Of a DNA stretch of 64,000 nucleotides, positions 53,717-62,195 are shown one piece after another. Each line of letters opens with the position of its first letter. The stretch's first letter is position 1. Origin of the DNA: Haloimpatiens massiliensis (GTDB lineage: Bacteria; Bacillota; Clostridia; Clostridiales; Clostridiaceae); the NCBI RefSeq assembly GCF_900184255.1, contig NZ_LT854639.1:83046-147045 (forward strand). The letters run 5' to 3'. A model generated the notes under the pieces. That model was given only the letters and a program-made list of their open reading frames with translations, was not told the origin of the DNA and ran no database searches. The position numbers and the translations under genes are program-made.

Positions 53717-53746
53717 AAAAAGTAGGATTTAAGTCCTACTTTTCTT
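53717..53746 (+). terminator. Terminator of the methyltransferase gene
   Basis: AAAAAGTAGGA and TCCTACTTTTC form a tight hairpin followed by TTT. Confidence 0.78.
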
Positions 53747-53879
53747 TCATACATGTATAGAAAATTTATATTTTTATATAACAAAGATAGATTTTTATGT
53801 TACCCATCTAAACTGCTAAGGAATATTTTCGTATTCTGGCAATAAGCTAAAATTTTTAAAATCAGGAGATAGACCTGTT

Positions 53880-55460
53880 TTATCTTTTAGCTTCAATTGA
53901 TTTTCTTGGATATAATGTTGTACCCCAGATTGAGACAGTTGTCTCTTTTGTTAGAGGTATATTTTTAGCATCCACAATAGTTCGCCACCATTCCCATGCA
54001 AGGCCTGTACACTCTTTTGCTTTAACGCAAATATTTCTTGTATTTCCTTTTAAGCATATTTCTGTATTGAAGTGTGCTGTTCTATCTTTATTATTTCCTG
54101 ACCAAGCCTTATGCTCAATTATTTCTTTACCATTTTTATCATAACTAATTTCATCCCAAGTTATTTCAAATTGAGCAACATATGCGCCGCTGTGATCAAG
54201 TGCTAATTTACCGCTAGTATATTCTGTTGAAGTTGTCTCTATATATTCGGTTTTGTTGTTTATAGATGCTATTTTATTATCTTTCAAAAATGTGCTAGTA
54301 TATGAAATTGGATAACCTGGATTTTGTGGACTATATACTGCATTATTTTTAATAATATTCCTTATTTTATCAAAGTCTTTAGTAACAACTCTATTATGTT
54401 GTTTTGCGCCTCCACCTAGAACTGTAGCTGTAAATGAACTTTGATTTAATATATCTTTATATTCTGCATTGCTACTTATATCTTGGTCAGCTATTAATGC
54501 TTTAAATGCTTCTTTAACCTTTGCACTCTTAGATGTTGTTTCAAGTTTTACATAAATAGTTCTGCCATATGCAACATTTGATACATATGCAGGAGGATTA
54601 TTATTATTTACTCCTTTTAAAGCTAATGTATTATAAGTTACATTATCACCAAATAAATCTGATGGGTTACAAGGCTTGTCTACACTTACTGTATAAAAAA
54701 TTTGTTTATATGCAAGAACCATAGCTTTTTTTTCACCTTTATATATAGAATCAAAATCTATATTTAGTGATTTACTTAAAGCTTTAAAATTGCAACCGAA
54801 CATAGCAGATAACTGTGATTTACTATATACCATTGCATCAGAATAACTTAGCCTTGTAGGTATAGTATATTTATTTGAATATTTTGAGTTCCATGTATCT
54901 AATAAAGAATTTATTGAAGCATTAACTGAAGAGTATGTAGGGGATTCAACGACTTTTCTACCGTCTTCACCCATTCCGGGTAAATCAATACTTATAGTTA
55001 TGGGCTTTCTTTCACATGAAATTATATCCGGTTTGTTTTCTAAAAGATTTTTGTTTGCAAGTTGTAGAGCACCAGGATATGTTCTGTCATTTATAGAATC
55101 CATAATTGCTATATCTGCAGTGGAATCTTAAATACTCTTCTTTTCACGTTTTACTACCACAAACTTGTTTGAATCTTCAAAACCTTCAGCTGGTACGAAA
55201 TTTTCAATTTTTTCTCCGTTAAATGATAATATTTTTTCTGGGTCATAGGATAGTGCATAGATATTTTTGTCTATGTCATCACTATTATTTTTTACTGAAC
55301 TAGTAGACTCTTTTGGAACATTTGAAAGCAAAACTTTATTATTGCTGGCAGCATTATTCTTAGGGGTATTTAGATTATTATTACATGCTAATCCTACTGC
55401 AATAACTCCAACTATCATTACTCGTACTAATGACTTTAAACCTTTTTTAGCAATTTTCAT
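53880..55460 (-). pseudogene. Cholesterol-dependent cytolysin gene with one in-frame stop codon
   Basis: Read through, the frame encodes 526 residues of a thiol-activated pore-forming toxin like tetanolysin and perfringolysin O. The N-terminal part (55460-55128) has the signal-like MKIAKKGLKSLVRVMIVGVIAVGLAC and ends KFVVVKREKKSI before a TAA at 55128-55130. The frame then resumes as DSTADIAIMDSINDRTYPGALQLANKNL. The C-terminal domain carries the intact undecapeptide ECTGLAWEWWR (54014-53982) and the Thr-Leu pair in GTTLYP, which recognise cholesterol. Tetanolysin, as I recall it, has Ser at the stop position, so TCA to TAA would explain it. A downstream ATG at 55103 lacks a ribosome site and would give no signal peptide. 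Confidence 0.9.
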
Positions 55461-55829
55461 TATGCATCCCTCCTTTAGTTTCCATGATGCCTAAATTATT
55501 TTATAAATATAAGACTGCATTTTAAAACATTAAGTTTATTTGGGAACATATGGTTTACCAAAATTATACTATATAATATAATGATAATCAATGCAACATT
55601 ATGAAGAAATGTAATTTAAAACCAAAACAATCACCAAAATTACTTCAAATGCTGGTATTAAAAATGCATTGAAACATAACTTTGGTGATTTTATTAATTA
55701 AACTTGTGAGTTTGTAATTTATTTAATATTTTTATAATTTATTTAAGAATTACTAAAATACAAGTTAAGGGAACTTTTTGAAGTACCCTATAAAAATGTT
55801 ATATGAGCCTGCGAAAAAAAGTCTGTAAA
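55461..55829. repeat. Intergenic region with TCACCAAA hairpin, copy 2
   Basis: The hairpin spans 55631-55692: TCACCAAAATTACTTCAA pairs with TTGAAACATAACTTTGGTGA, followed by TTTTATT. It is the same family as at 52168. The rest, including the promoter region of the cytolysin, has no other recognisable feature. Confidence 0.65.
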
Positions 55830-57263
55830 TTATTTAAGTTCTATATTGAATTTCAAATCCTCTCTTAATTTGTAGTTTTCCAAAGTGCTAGTGCCTATAG
55901 TGTATTCCTCATTGGCTTTAAGAGGGGAAAACTCCATTGTAAACATGTTTGGATTGTTTTTATCTTTTATAATATTGTATGGACTTAGTGGTTCAAGTGA
56001 TTTATTTTTAGAGTCCTTTATATAAAGTTTTTCACTTTGAAAATCAGGGAAATTTCCATCCACTCTGTACTTAATTGTAGTTTTGGTGCTTGAAGTTTTT
56101 ACTTCAGTTATAGTAAGTTTGCCAAATTCACCTTGAGAGAGAACTAAAGGTAAGGTACTTTTTAGCGGCTTGGTGCTCTGTTTAAAACTATTGGTGATTA
56201 CTTTTTGTTTTCCATTTTCAGACCCTACAAATTTTTCTGTAGTGAAATCACAAGGAATTATAGTTAAATGCTTAGGAGTTTTTTGTAGTGCATCTAAATC
56301 TAAGGTGTATTTAAATCCTTTAAAAATATTATTACTACTGTAGTGATTGCCTTTAAATTTTACTTCATTTCCCTTATCGTCTAGAATGAACCAAGTATCG
56401 TGATCAAAGAAACTGTCATTAATATCATTACTATTAAAGAATTTATTCTTATGACCACTGATAAAAAGTGATGTATTTACAGGGGTTAGAACTACTTTAT
56501 CTATGGTTATAGAACTATTTTCGTATTTTATATTTTTATTGGGCTTAAAGGTTTTTGTATGCTTAGCTATTCTATCTTTTGAAACAGAAAATTTAAAATC
56601 CCAATGTCCATTTATTCCTAAAATTGATTTCATATTTATATCTATATTTAGTTTGTTAGGCAATTTTTCATTTTTTGTATCTAAGGTAGCTATAGTTGTC
56701 AATGTGTTTTCGTCTAAGAATTGGCTGTTAGCACCTCCAGCTAGAGTGGACTTTTTTCCGTTCATATTAATATAATTTCCAAGGAAGGGCCAGTCATAGG
56801 TTCCGCTTTCCATACGCTTTTTAACATCAGCGCCTTTTAAGGTATAGCTTATCATAAGACCAGAGTCATCATATATTGCCTCATGTATAGTGATGGTAAG
56901 ACCATTGGAAGTTACGGTTTTGTCTACCTTTTGAGAATATTTGCTGTAGTCTCCTTGGTAACCTAGTTTGCTGTTTATGCTCTCTATGATAGAATTTAAA
57001 ACAGGAACATTGTCTGCAAAAGTTGGATTCTTAATGCCTACTCCTATTAGGCAGAGAAAACCTACTGCCGCAGCTGCAGCGCCATATTTGAGTTTTTTAA
57101 AGTGTTTATTTTTATTGTTATTTATTTGATGTTTTAGATTATTTATAATTTTCTTCTTAGAAAATTCGCTCATATCAGCATCTATAGAATTAAATTGGTT
57201 TTCGTCCATTTCTATGCCATTTAATAAATTCAATATATCTTTTTCTTCTATATTAGCTTTCAT
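55830..57263 (-). CDS. DUF4179-type membrane anti-sigma factor
   Basis: A 477-residue protein. A cytoplasmic N-terminal region of about 60 residues (ILNLLNGIEMDENQFNSIDADMSEFSKKKI) precedes a membrane segment (YGAAAAAVGFLCLIGVGI) and a large outer domain that begins VPVLNSIIESINSKLGYQGDYSKYSQKVDKTVTSNGLTITIHEAIYDDSGLMISYTL, the DUF4179 signature. Its ATG overlaps the stop of the sigma-factor gene, so the two are coupled. The usual role is to hold the sigma factor at the membrane until an outside signal. The signal is not evident. Confidence 0.88.
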   Translation of the reverse strand: MKANIEEKDILNLLNGIEMDENQFNSIDADMSEFSKKKIINNLKHQINNNKNKHFKKLKYGAAAAAVGFLCLIGVGIKNPTFADNVPVLNSIIESINSKLGYQGDYSKYSQKVDKTVTSNGLTITIHEAIYDDSGLMISYTLKGADVKKRMESGTYDWPFLGNYINMNGKKSTLAGGANSQFLDENTLTTIATLDTKNEKLPNKLNIDINMKSILGINGHWDFKFSVSKDRIAKHTKTFKPNKNIKYENSSITIDKVVLTPVNTSLFISGHKNKFFNSNDINDSFFDHDTWFILDDKGNEVKFKGNHYSSNNIFKGFKYTLDLDALQKTPKHLTIIPCDFTTEKFVGSENGKQKVITNSFKQSTKPLKSTLPLVLSQGEFGKLTITEVKTSSTKTTIKYRVDGNFPDFQSEKLYIKDSKNKSLEPLSPYNIIKDKNNPNMFTMEFSPLKANEEYTIGTSTLENYKLREDLKFNIELK

Positions 57264-57826
57264 TATATTACTTCCCCCTTTAAAACACTAAACTTTTTCT
57301 TCAAGGATTTACGTCCTCTTGAAAGTCTATTATCTACTGCAGAACGTCTAATGGAGAGTTTAGCTGCTATATTTGATATTTCTTCATCTAAGAAATATCT
57401 TCTTATAAATATCTCCCTGTCTACAGGGTCCATGGAATTTATAAGTGCAAGCAATTCTTCTCTATTTTCTTTTTCTATTATTAGTTTTTCAGTATTCTCA
57501 TGGTCTGTCAATGAATAGTCATCTATACATTCTGAATTTACTTGCCCACAGATTTTTCTCTTATAATCAATAGCTTTGTACTTGGTAACTGCCATTAGCC
57601 AGTTTTTAAAGCTACCCTTACTGTGGTCAAAGCTATCTATATTATTCCAAAGACATAAAAAAACATCATTGACACATTCATCAATGCATCCGATATCATT
57701 GCCTCTATAGAGAACACTATAGGCAACTTTGTATACTAAATTGCCGTAGGTATTTACTATAAATTCTAATGCCTTGGAGTTTTTCTTTTTAATTTGTTCA
57801 ATAAAATTAGAGTCGTCTATCTTCAT
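57263..57826 (-). CDS. ECF-type RNA polymerase sigma factor
   Basis: A 187-residue sigma-70 family protein. Region 2 is ALEFIVNTYGNLVYKVAYSVL and CVNDVFLCLWNNIDSFDHSKGSFKNWLMAVTKYKAIDYKR; region 4 is MDPVDREIFIRRYFLDEEISNIAAKLSIRRSAVDNRLSRGRKSLKKKF with an evident helix-turn-helix. The start is ATG 57826 with AGGAGGTA upstream; an earlier in-frame ATG at 57853 lacks one. It forms an operon with the anti-sigma gene. The nearby cytolysin is a conceivable target but this is only a guess. Confidence 0.9.
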   Translation of the reverse strand: MKIDDSNFIEQIKKKNSKALEFIVNTYGNLVYKVAYSVLYRGNDIGCIDECVNDVFLCLWNNIDSFDHSKGSFKNWLMAVTKYKAIDYKRKICGQVNSECIDDYSLTDHENTEKLIIEKENREELLALINSMDPVDREIFIRRYFLDEEISNIAAKLSIRRSAVDNRLSRGRKSLKKKFSVLKGEVI

Positions 57827-57853
57827 TTTGTACCTCCTTGAGAAGCTTCTCAT

Positions 57854-58138
57854 TTATATATACGTGAGGAGAAGGGGAAATCTATCAATTGATATGAAGT
57901 TTTTTTAATTATAGTTTATTCCTAAATGATATTATATATTGGGAGCTTTCGCTAGGGAATTGAGAGAACTTAAGACTCTTAATAACTTTTTATTAAGAGT
58001 AGAAGAATAGTTAATAACTTTTCAGTAGGTTTAATAGAGAAAAAGGAGGTGATTAACAATTTTTTACTAGGCTTTAAAGATAAGGAATAAAGGAAGTTAA
58101 AAAATTTTATTAGGTATAGGATAGTATTAGAATAAATT
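57854..58138. other. Intergenic gap before the regulator cassettes
   Basis: A+T-rich. TTAATAACTTTTTATTAAGAG near 57978-57998 is weakly palindromic. No gene is supported. Confidence 0.4.
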
Positions 58139-58193
58139 GGGGACGGTTAATGACCATTATTAGATTTAATATCAAAAGGTTATTAACCGTCCC
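58139..58193. repeat. GGGGACGGTTAAT hairpin, copy 2
   Basis: GGGACGGTTAATGACC pairs with GGTTATTAACCGTCCC. Compared with the copies at 50587 and 60098, A-T in the stem is replaced by G-C on both arms, a compensated change. It lies in the space downstream of regulator 1. Confidence 0.8.
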
Positions 58194-58354
58194 TATAAAC
58201 TTATCCCTATAAACTTAAAATAAAAGGAGAGGACAATTTAATAGTAGTTAGGTATTTAAAGTTTTTATATTATTTTAGTAAATATCTTTAATTAATCAAT
58301 AGCAATATGTGGCATTGCTATTTAGAAAATTGGGATTTTGTAAAATTTACAGTG

Positions 58355-59503
58355 TTATCTGCAGCTATATTTAAAGGTATTTTTCATAGAGGATAGTATA
58401 ATGTTCATTTTCTTATATTTTTTTGCTTCTTTTATTGCTTCTTTTAAGTATGTTTTACTTATTTCAAGTTTATTTATAGCATAAAAACCTAATCCAATAT
58501 CATTATATATTTCAGAGGAATATTTCTTATTTGGAAGTTTTTCATATTGGTTTAAATGAAAAATACACTTTTGCATATATTCTTTTATATTGTTGATATC
58601 ATTTATTTCAATATAAATTTCTAATATATTGCACAATGTAACCAGATACATTTCTATATTATTTTCGCTTAAAGTTAATATTTTTTTGTGTACTTGTAGA
58701 GCAGCAGAATAAAATTTTTTTTCTTTAAGGCAATTAGCTTTTAACATAAGTATACTTATTTTTTCAAATAGGTAGAAAGTCAATTTATTTTGAAACTTAT
58801 GTTCAATTTCTTCAATTTCTTTTAAAGCTGAATTGTAGTCTTTTAGATTTTTATAGGCTATGATACTGTTATATTTAAGCTTATATTCGTGCTCTTCTGG
58901 AATATTATTCATGTAAGTATAGGCTAATTTAGTGAAATGTAAAGTTTCTTTATATTTTCTTAAATTGTTGTAGCAATAGGTGATGTCGATAATTAAAACT
59001 ATTAATTGAAGATTATCAAAAAGGTAATTAGAATTTTCAAAAGCTATTAAAGAATAACTATATGCTTTATTGAAATCACGAGAAGTTTTAAATATTTTAC
59101 CTAGCTTTGTATATATTGCTGTTTTTTCTCTTTTTAAATTATATTTATCTAATAAATTTTCAATTTCATCCAGATTCTTTTGAAATTCACTTTCAAATAC
59201 TTTCTGAGGAGTGGAATTTAATAATTTAATGAAACTACTACATATTTTTTTTGCCTGGCACTTAGGTGACTCTAGTAAGTATTTCAAAGTAACGTCGCAT
59301 TTTATAGAGCGTCTTTCACATATCTTATGTAGATTATCTATTAAAATTTCAGCAGTAGCTTTTGTAAGGCCAGTTTTGTTGGTTTCAAGCATACTTATCA
59401 TATTTCTTGTAAGCCTGTCCCCACTTAGTTCATATTGCTTTATGTCATATTTTTTTCTTATGTCTTTAAGTTTTTCTCCTGCTGTAATGACTTTAGTATT
59501 CAT
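58355..59503 (-). CDS. RRNPP-like regulator 1 (XRE HTH plus TPR helices), truncated at the C-terminus
   Basis: A 382-residue regulator. Residues 1-60 form an XRE helix-turn-helix (AGEKLKDIRKKYDIKQYELSG and RNMISMLETNKTGL); the rest is a TPR-like array of helices. The other two copies have 441 residues. Here the frame shifts after ILSSM, ending KNTFKYSCR, because of one extra base and a deletion of about 150 bases; the untranslated remainder (TGTAAATTTTACAAAATC) still matches the ends of copies 2 and 3. The lost part is the last TPR helices, so the peptide response may be altered. The start is ATG 59503, with a divergent peptide gene at 59677. Confidence 0.85.
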   Translation of the reverse strand: MNTKVITAGEKLKDIRKKYDIKQYELSGDRLTRNMISMLETNKTGLTKATAEILIDNLHKICERRSIKCDVTLKYLLESPKCQAKKICSSFIKLLNSTPQKVFESEFQKNLDEIENLLDKYNLKREKTAIYTKLGKIFKTSRDFNKAYSYSLIAFENSNYLFDNLQLIVLIIDITYCYNNLRKYKETLHFTKLAYTYMNNIPEEHEYKLKYNSIIAYKNLKDYNSALKEIEEIEHKFQNKLTFYLFEKISILMLKANCLKEKKFYSAALQVHKKILTLSENNIEMYLVTLCNILEIYIEINDINNIKEYMQKCIFHLNQYEKLPNKKYSSEIYNDIGLGFYAINKLEISKTYLKEAIKEAKKYKKMNIILSSMKNTFKYSCR

Positions 59504-59539
59504 AAGATCTTCTCCTTACTATATATTTTACCTAATTAA

Positions 59540-59606
59540 AGTATACTAAAGAATTTTAAAAAAGTAAAGGATTATTCTTTACTTTTTTAAAATTTAATGT
59601 TACAAT
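59540..59606. promoter_or_regulatory. Divergent promoters and shared operator, cassette 1
   Basis: Palindrome AAGTAAA-N9-TTTACTT at 59562-59584. Its right arm is the -35 box (TTTACT) of the peptide gene, 17 bases before TACAAT (59601-59606). Its left arm, read on the minus strand, is the -35 box of the regulator, 17 bases before TATACT (59545-59540). A further TTTACTT lies at 59628. Confidence 0.82.
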
Positions 59607-59676
59607 ATATGTAAAACAAAGAATAATTTACTTTTATATTTGCATTTAATTATAAAATATATAAGGAGGTATTATT

Positions 59677-59853
59677 ATGAAAAGAATAATAAAAACTATG
59701 GTATTGACACTATGTACAATAGCTATTCTTAATAATGGGACAAGGATTGTTAATGCAAAGACTTTAGATACTAAATCTAAAAATTTAATATCTATTAACA
59801 GTCAGATAAAAGCCATTAATAATAGTATTGATCCAGACTCAATAGGAAGCTAA
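59677..59853 (+). CDS. Precursor of a putative signalling peptide 1
   Basis: A 58-residue protein: MKRIIKTMVLTLCTIAILNNG at the N-terminus, a Lys-rich start with a hydrophobic stretch like a secretion signal, and NSIDPDSIGS at the end. AAGGAGG precedes ATG 59677. It is divergent from regulator 1 and shares the operator. The three copies keep length and the IDPDS motif but differ after it (IGS, EDS, KGK), as expected of peptides that must match a particular receptor. Secretion and cutting of the C-terminal piece are inferred from RRNPP systems. Confidence 0.78.
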   Translation: MKRIIKTMVLTLCTIAILNNGTRIVNAKTLDTKSKNLISINSQIKAINNSIDPDSIGS

Positions 59854-59973
59854 TAAAAGCAAGGAAGTTACATTTACTTTAATGAATTATGTGACAATAT
59901 CAAATGCTTGGTAAATTTACTAAGTATTTATTGTAGCAGTTATGCTAATATGATACCTAAACATTTTTACCCC

Positions 59974-60018
59974 AAAAAGCTTAACTTTTTAAATTTAAGA
60001 AGTTAAGCTTTTTTTTAT
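59974..60018 (+). terminator. Terminator of peptide gene 1
   Basis: AAAAAGCTTAACTT and AAGTTAAGCTTTTTTTT form an extended stem with T-run, 120 bases after the peptide gene. Confidence 0.82.
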
Positions 60019-60097
60019 TTGGTATAATACTTCAAATTTTCTATCATAGCATAGAAGAATGTTTATTTGCTGTAGAAAATAATTTTACAAGAAAAAA

Positions 60098-60152
60098 GGG
60101 ACAGTTAACAACTTTTTATTATATTTAATATTAAAAGGTTGTTAACTGTCCC
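60098..60152. repeat. GGGACAGTTAACAAC hairpin, copy 3
   Basis: GGGACAGTTAACAACTTTTT pairs with AAAAGGTTGTTAACTGTCCC, with one mismatch. It lies downstream of regulator 2, as copy 2 does for regulator 1, so it is part of the duplicated unit. The rest of the 432-base gap is A+T-rich. Confidence 0.82.
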
Positions 60153-60285
60153 TATAAATTAAAAATAAAAGAAGAGGACAATTTTTTAACTACTTATCTA
60201 ATTGTAGTTTTCATATTTCAAGTTTTTATATTATCTATACTAAATATCTTCATTAAATATTTTTACTAAATGCAATGTGAAATTG

Positions 60286-61611
60286 CTATTTAGAAAACAG
60301 AGATTTTGTAAAATTCACTATGTCATTGATAGTTTCCCTATCACCTAAATCATTATAGTATTTAATAAATTCAAATATTAAAGTGTTGTTTATAGGCAGT
60401 AAGTTAAGAGACATTATTTCAACTAGCTGATTTTTTAAATTATCCACTTCATCTGTGGCTTTATCATTTGCAGCTATATTTAAAAGTTTTTCCATGGAGG
60501 ATAGTATGATGTCTGGTTTCTTATGTTTCTTTGCAACTTTTATAGATTCATTGAAGTATGGTTTACTCATTTGAAATTTATTTATAGTATAGCACCCTAG
60601 CCCAATATCATTATATATTTCAGAAGAGTATCTTTTGTTTTGAAGTTTTTCATATTCTTTTAAATTCAAGATGCATTTATCAACATATTGTTTTAAATTC
60701 TTGCTGTCATTTATTTCAATATAAATCTCTAATATATTACACAATGTAACAAGATACATTTCTATATCATTTTCGCTTAAAATTAATATTTCTTTGTGCA
60801 TTTTTAGAGCATCAATATAGAACTTTTTTTCTTTAAAGCAATTGGCTTTTAAAATAAGTACTTTTATTTTTCTTGTAGGTTCTGAGGTTAATTTATTTTT
60901 AAATTTATCTTCTACTTTTTCTATTTCTTTTAAGGCAGAATTGTAATCTTTTAGATTTTTATAAGATATAATATTGTTATATTCAAGCTTATATTCTTGC
61001 TCTTCTGGAATTTTATCCATGTAAATATAGGCTAGTCTACTGAAATCTAGAGCTTCTTTATATTTTTTTAAATTGTTGCAGCAGTATGTGATATCAATAA
61101 TTAAGTATATTAACTTAAAATGATTAAAAAGATCATTAGAACTTTCAAAAGCTCTTAAAGAGTAAGTATATGCTTTATAGAAATCACGAGAAGTTTTGAA
61201 TATTTCACCTAGTTTTGTATAAATTTCTGTTTTTTCTTTTTTTAGTTTATACTTATCTAGTAAACTTTCGATTTCATCTAAATCCTTTCGAAATCCACTT
61301 TCAAATACCTTTTGGGGGGTAGAATTTAATAATTTAATAAAATAGTCACATACTTTTTTTGCCTGACAAGAAGGTGACTCTAATAAATATTGCAAAGTAA
61401 CATCACATTCTATAGAGCGATTTTTACAGATTTTGTGCAGATTTCCTATTAAAATTTCAGCAGTATCTTTTGTGAGTCCAGCTCTGTCGGTTTCAATCAT
61501 ACTTATCATATTTCTTGTAAGTTTGTCTCCACTTAGTTCATATTGTTTTATATTATATTTTTTTCTTATATATTTAAGTTTTTCTCCTGCTGTAATGACT
61601 TTAGTATTCAT
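60286..61611 (-). CDS. RRNPP-like regulator 2 (XRE HTH plus TPR helices)
   Basis: A 441-residue full-length regulator. The HTH is in AGEKLKYIRKKYNIKQYELSG and LTRNMISMIETDRAGL. After it come repeated helical pairs such as TEIYTKLGEIFKTSRDFYKAYTYSLRAFE and EIYNDIGLGCYTINKFQMSKPYFNESIKVA, typical of TPR units that bind peptides in PlcR, Rgg and Qsr proteins. The C-terminus ends with FIKYYNDLGDRETINDIVNFTKSLFSK. It is very close in sequence to regulator 3. It probably controls its own divergent peptide gene and perhaps other genes. Confidence 0.87.
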   Translation of the reverse strand: MNTKVITAGEKLKYIRKKYNIKQYELSGDKLTRNMISMIETDRAGLTKDTAEILIGNLHKICKNRSIECDVTLQYLLESPSCQAKKVCDYFIKLLNSTPQKVFESGFRKDLDEIESLLDKYKLKKEKTEIYTKLGEIFKTSRDFYKAYTYSLRAFESSNDLFNHFKLIYLIIDITYCCNNLKKYKEALDFSRLAYIYMDKIPEEQEYKLEYNNIISYKNLKDYNSALKEIEKVEDKFKNKLTSEPTRKIKVLILKANCFKEKKFYIDALKMHKEILILSENDIEMYLVTLCNILEIYIEINDSKNLKQYVDKCILNLKEYEKLQNKRYSSEIYNDIGLGCYTINKFQMSKPYFNESIKVAKKHKKPDIILSSMEKLLNIAANDKATDEVDNLKNQLVEIMSLNLLPINNTLIFEFIKYYNDLGDRETINDIVNFTKSLFSK

Positions 61612-61648
61612 AAGTTCGTCTCCTTACTAAATATTTTATCTAATTTAA

Positions 61649-61715
61649 AGTATACTAAAGAATTATCTTTAAGTAAATAAAAAATCTTTACTTATTTTTA
61701 AGTGAATGATACAAT
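61649..61715. promoter_or_regulatory. Divergent promoters and shared operator, cassette 2
   Basis: AAGTAAA-N9-TTTACTT at 61671-61693. Peptide promoter: TTTACT, 17 bases, TACAAT (61710-61715). Regulator promoter on the minus strand: TTTACT, 17 bases, TATACT (61654-61649). A further TTTACTT lies at 61735. Confidence 0.82.
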
Positions 61716-61782
61716 ATATGTAAAATACAAACTGTTTACTTTAATGGCTATATTTTAATATTAAAATACAAGGAGGATTATT

Positions 61783-61959
61783 ATGAAAAAAACAATGAAA
61801 ACTATGGTATGTACACTAGGAATGCTATTATTACTTAATAATGGAGCAAAGATTGTTAATGTTAAAACTACAGATAAACAGTCAAAAAGTTCAATATCCA
61901 TTACAAGCCAGGTAAAAGGGATGAATAGCAATATTGATCCGGATTCAGAAGATAGTTAA
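61783..61959 (+). CDS. Precursor of a putative signalling peptide 2
   Basis: A 58-residue protein of the same family: MKKTMKTMVCTLGMLLLLNNG at the start, then SSISITSQVKGM and the end NSNIDPDSEDS. AAGGAGG precedes ATG 61783. It is divergent from regulator 2. The acidic end (EDS) differs from the other two, suggesting that each cassette has its own specificity. Confidence 0.78.
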   Translation: MKKTMKTMVCTLGMLLLLNNGAKIVNVKTTDKQSKSSISITSQVKGMNSNIDPDSEDS

Positions 61960-62104
61960 AAAGTAAAAATAATATTTTTACTTATGTCAATTAAACCATA
62001 GAATATAACTATAAGAATGGTTGTTGTTAAAGTTAGTAGAAAGTGTATGATGTTTAAAACATTTATATAAAAATATACATGTACCCTAAAGAAATAAAAA
62101 TAGA

Positions 62105-62136
62105 GAAAGTGGTATTTAAAAAAATACCACTTTATT
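62105..62136 (+). terminator. Terminator of peptide gene 2
   Basis: AAAGTGGTATTT and AAATACCACTTTATTG form a 12-bp stem followed by T-rich sequence. Confidence 0.75.
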
Positions 62137-62195
62137 GTTGAAATTTTTAATTATTTATAGTATATGCTTTAAATAAATAGCAATATAATAAATTG

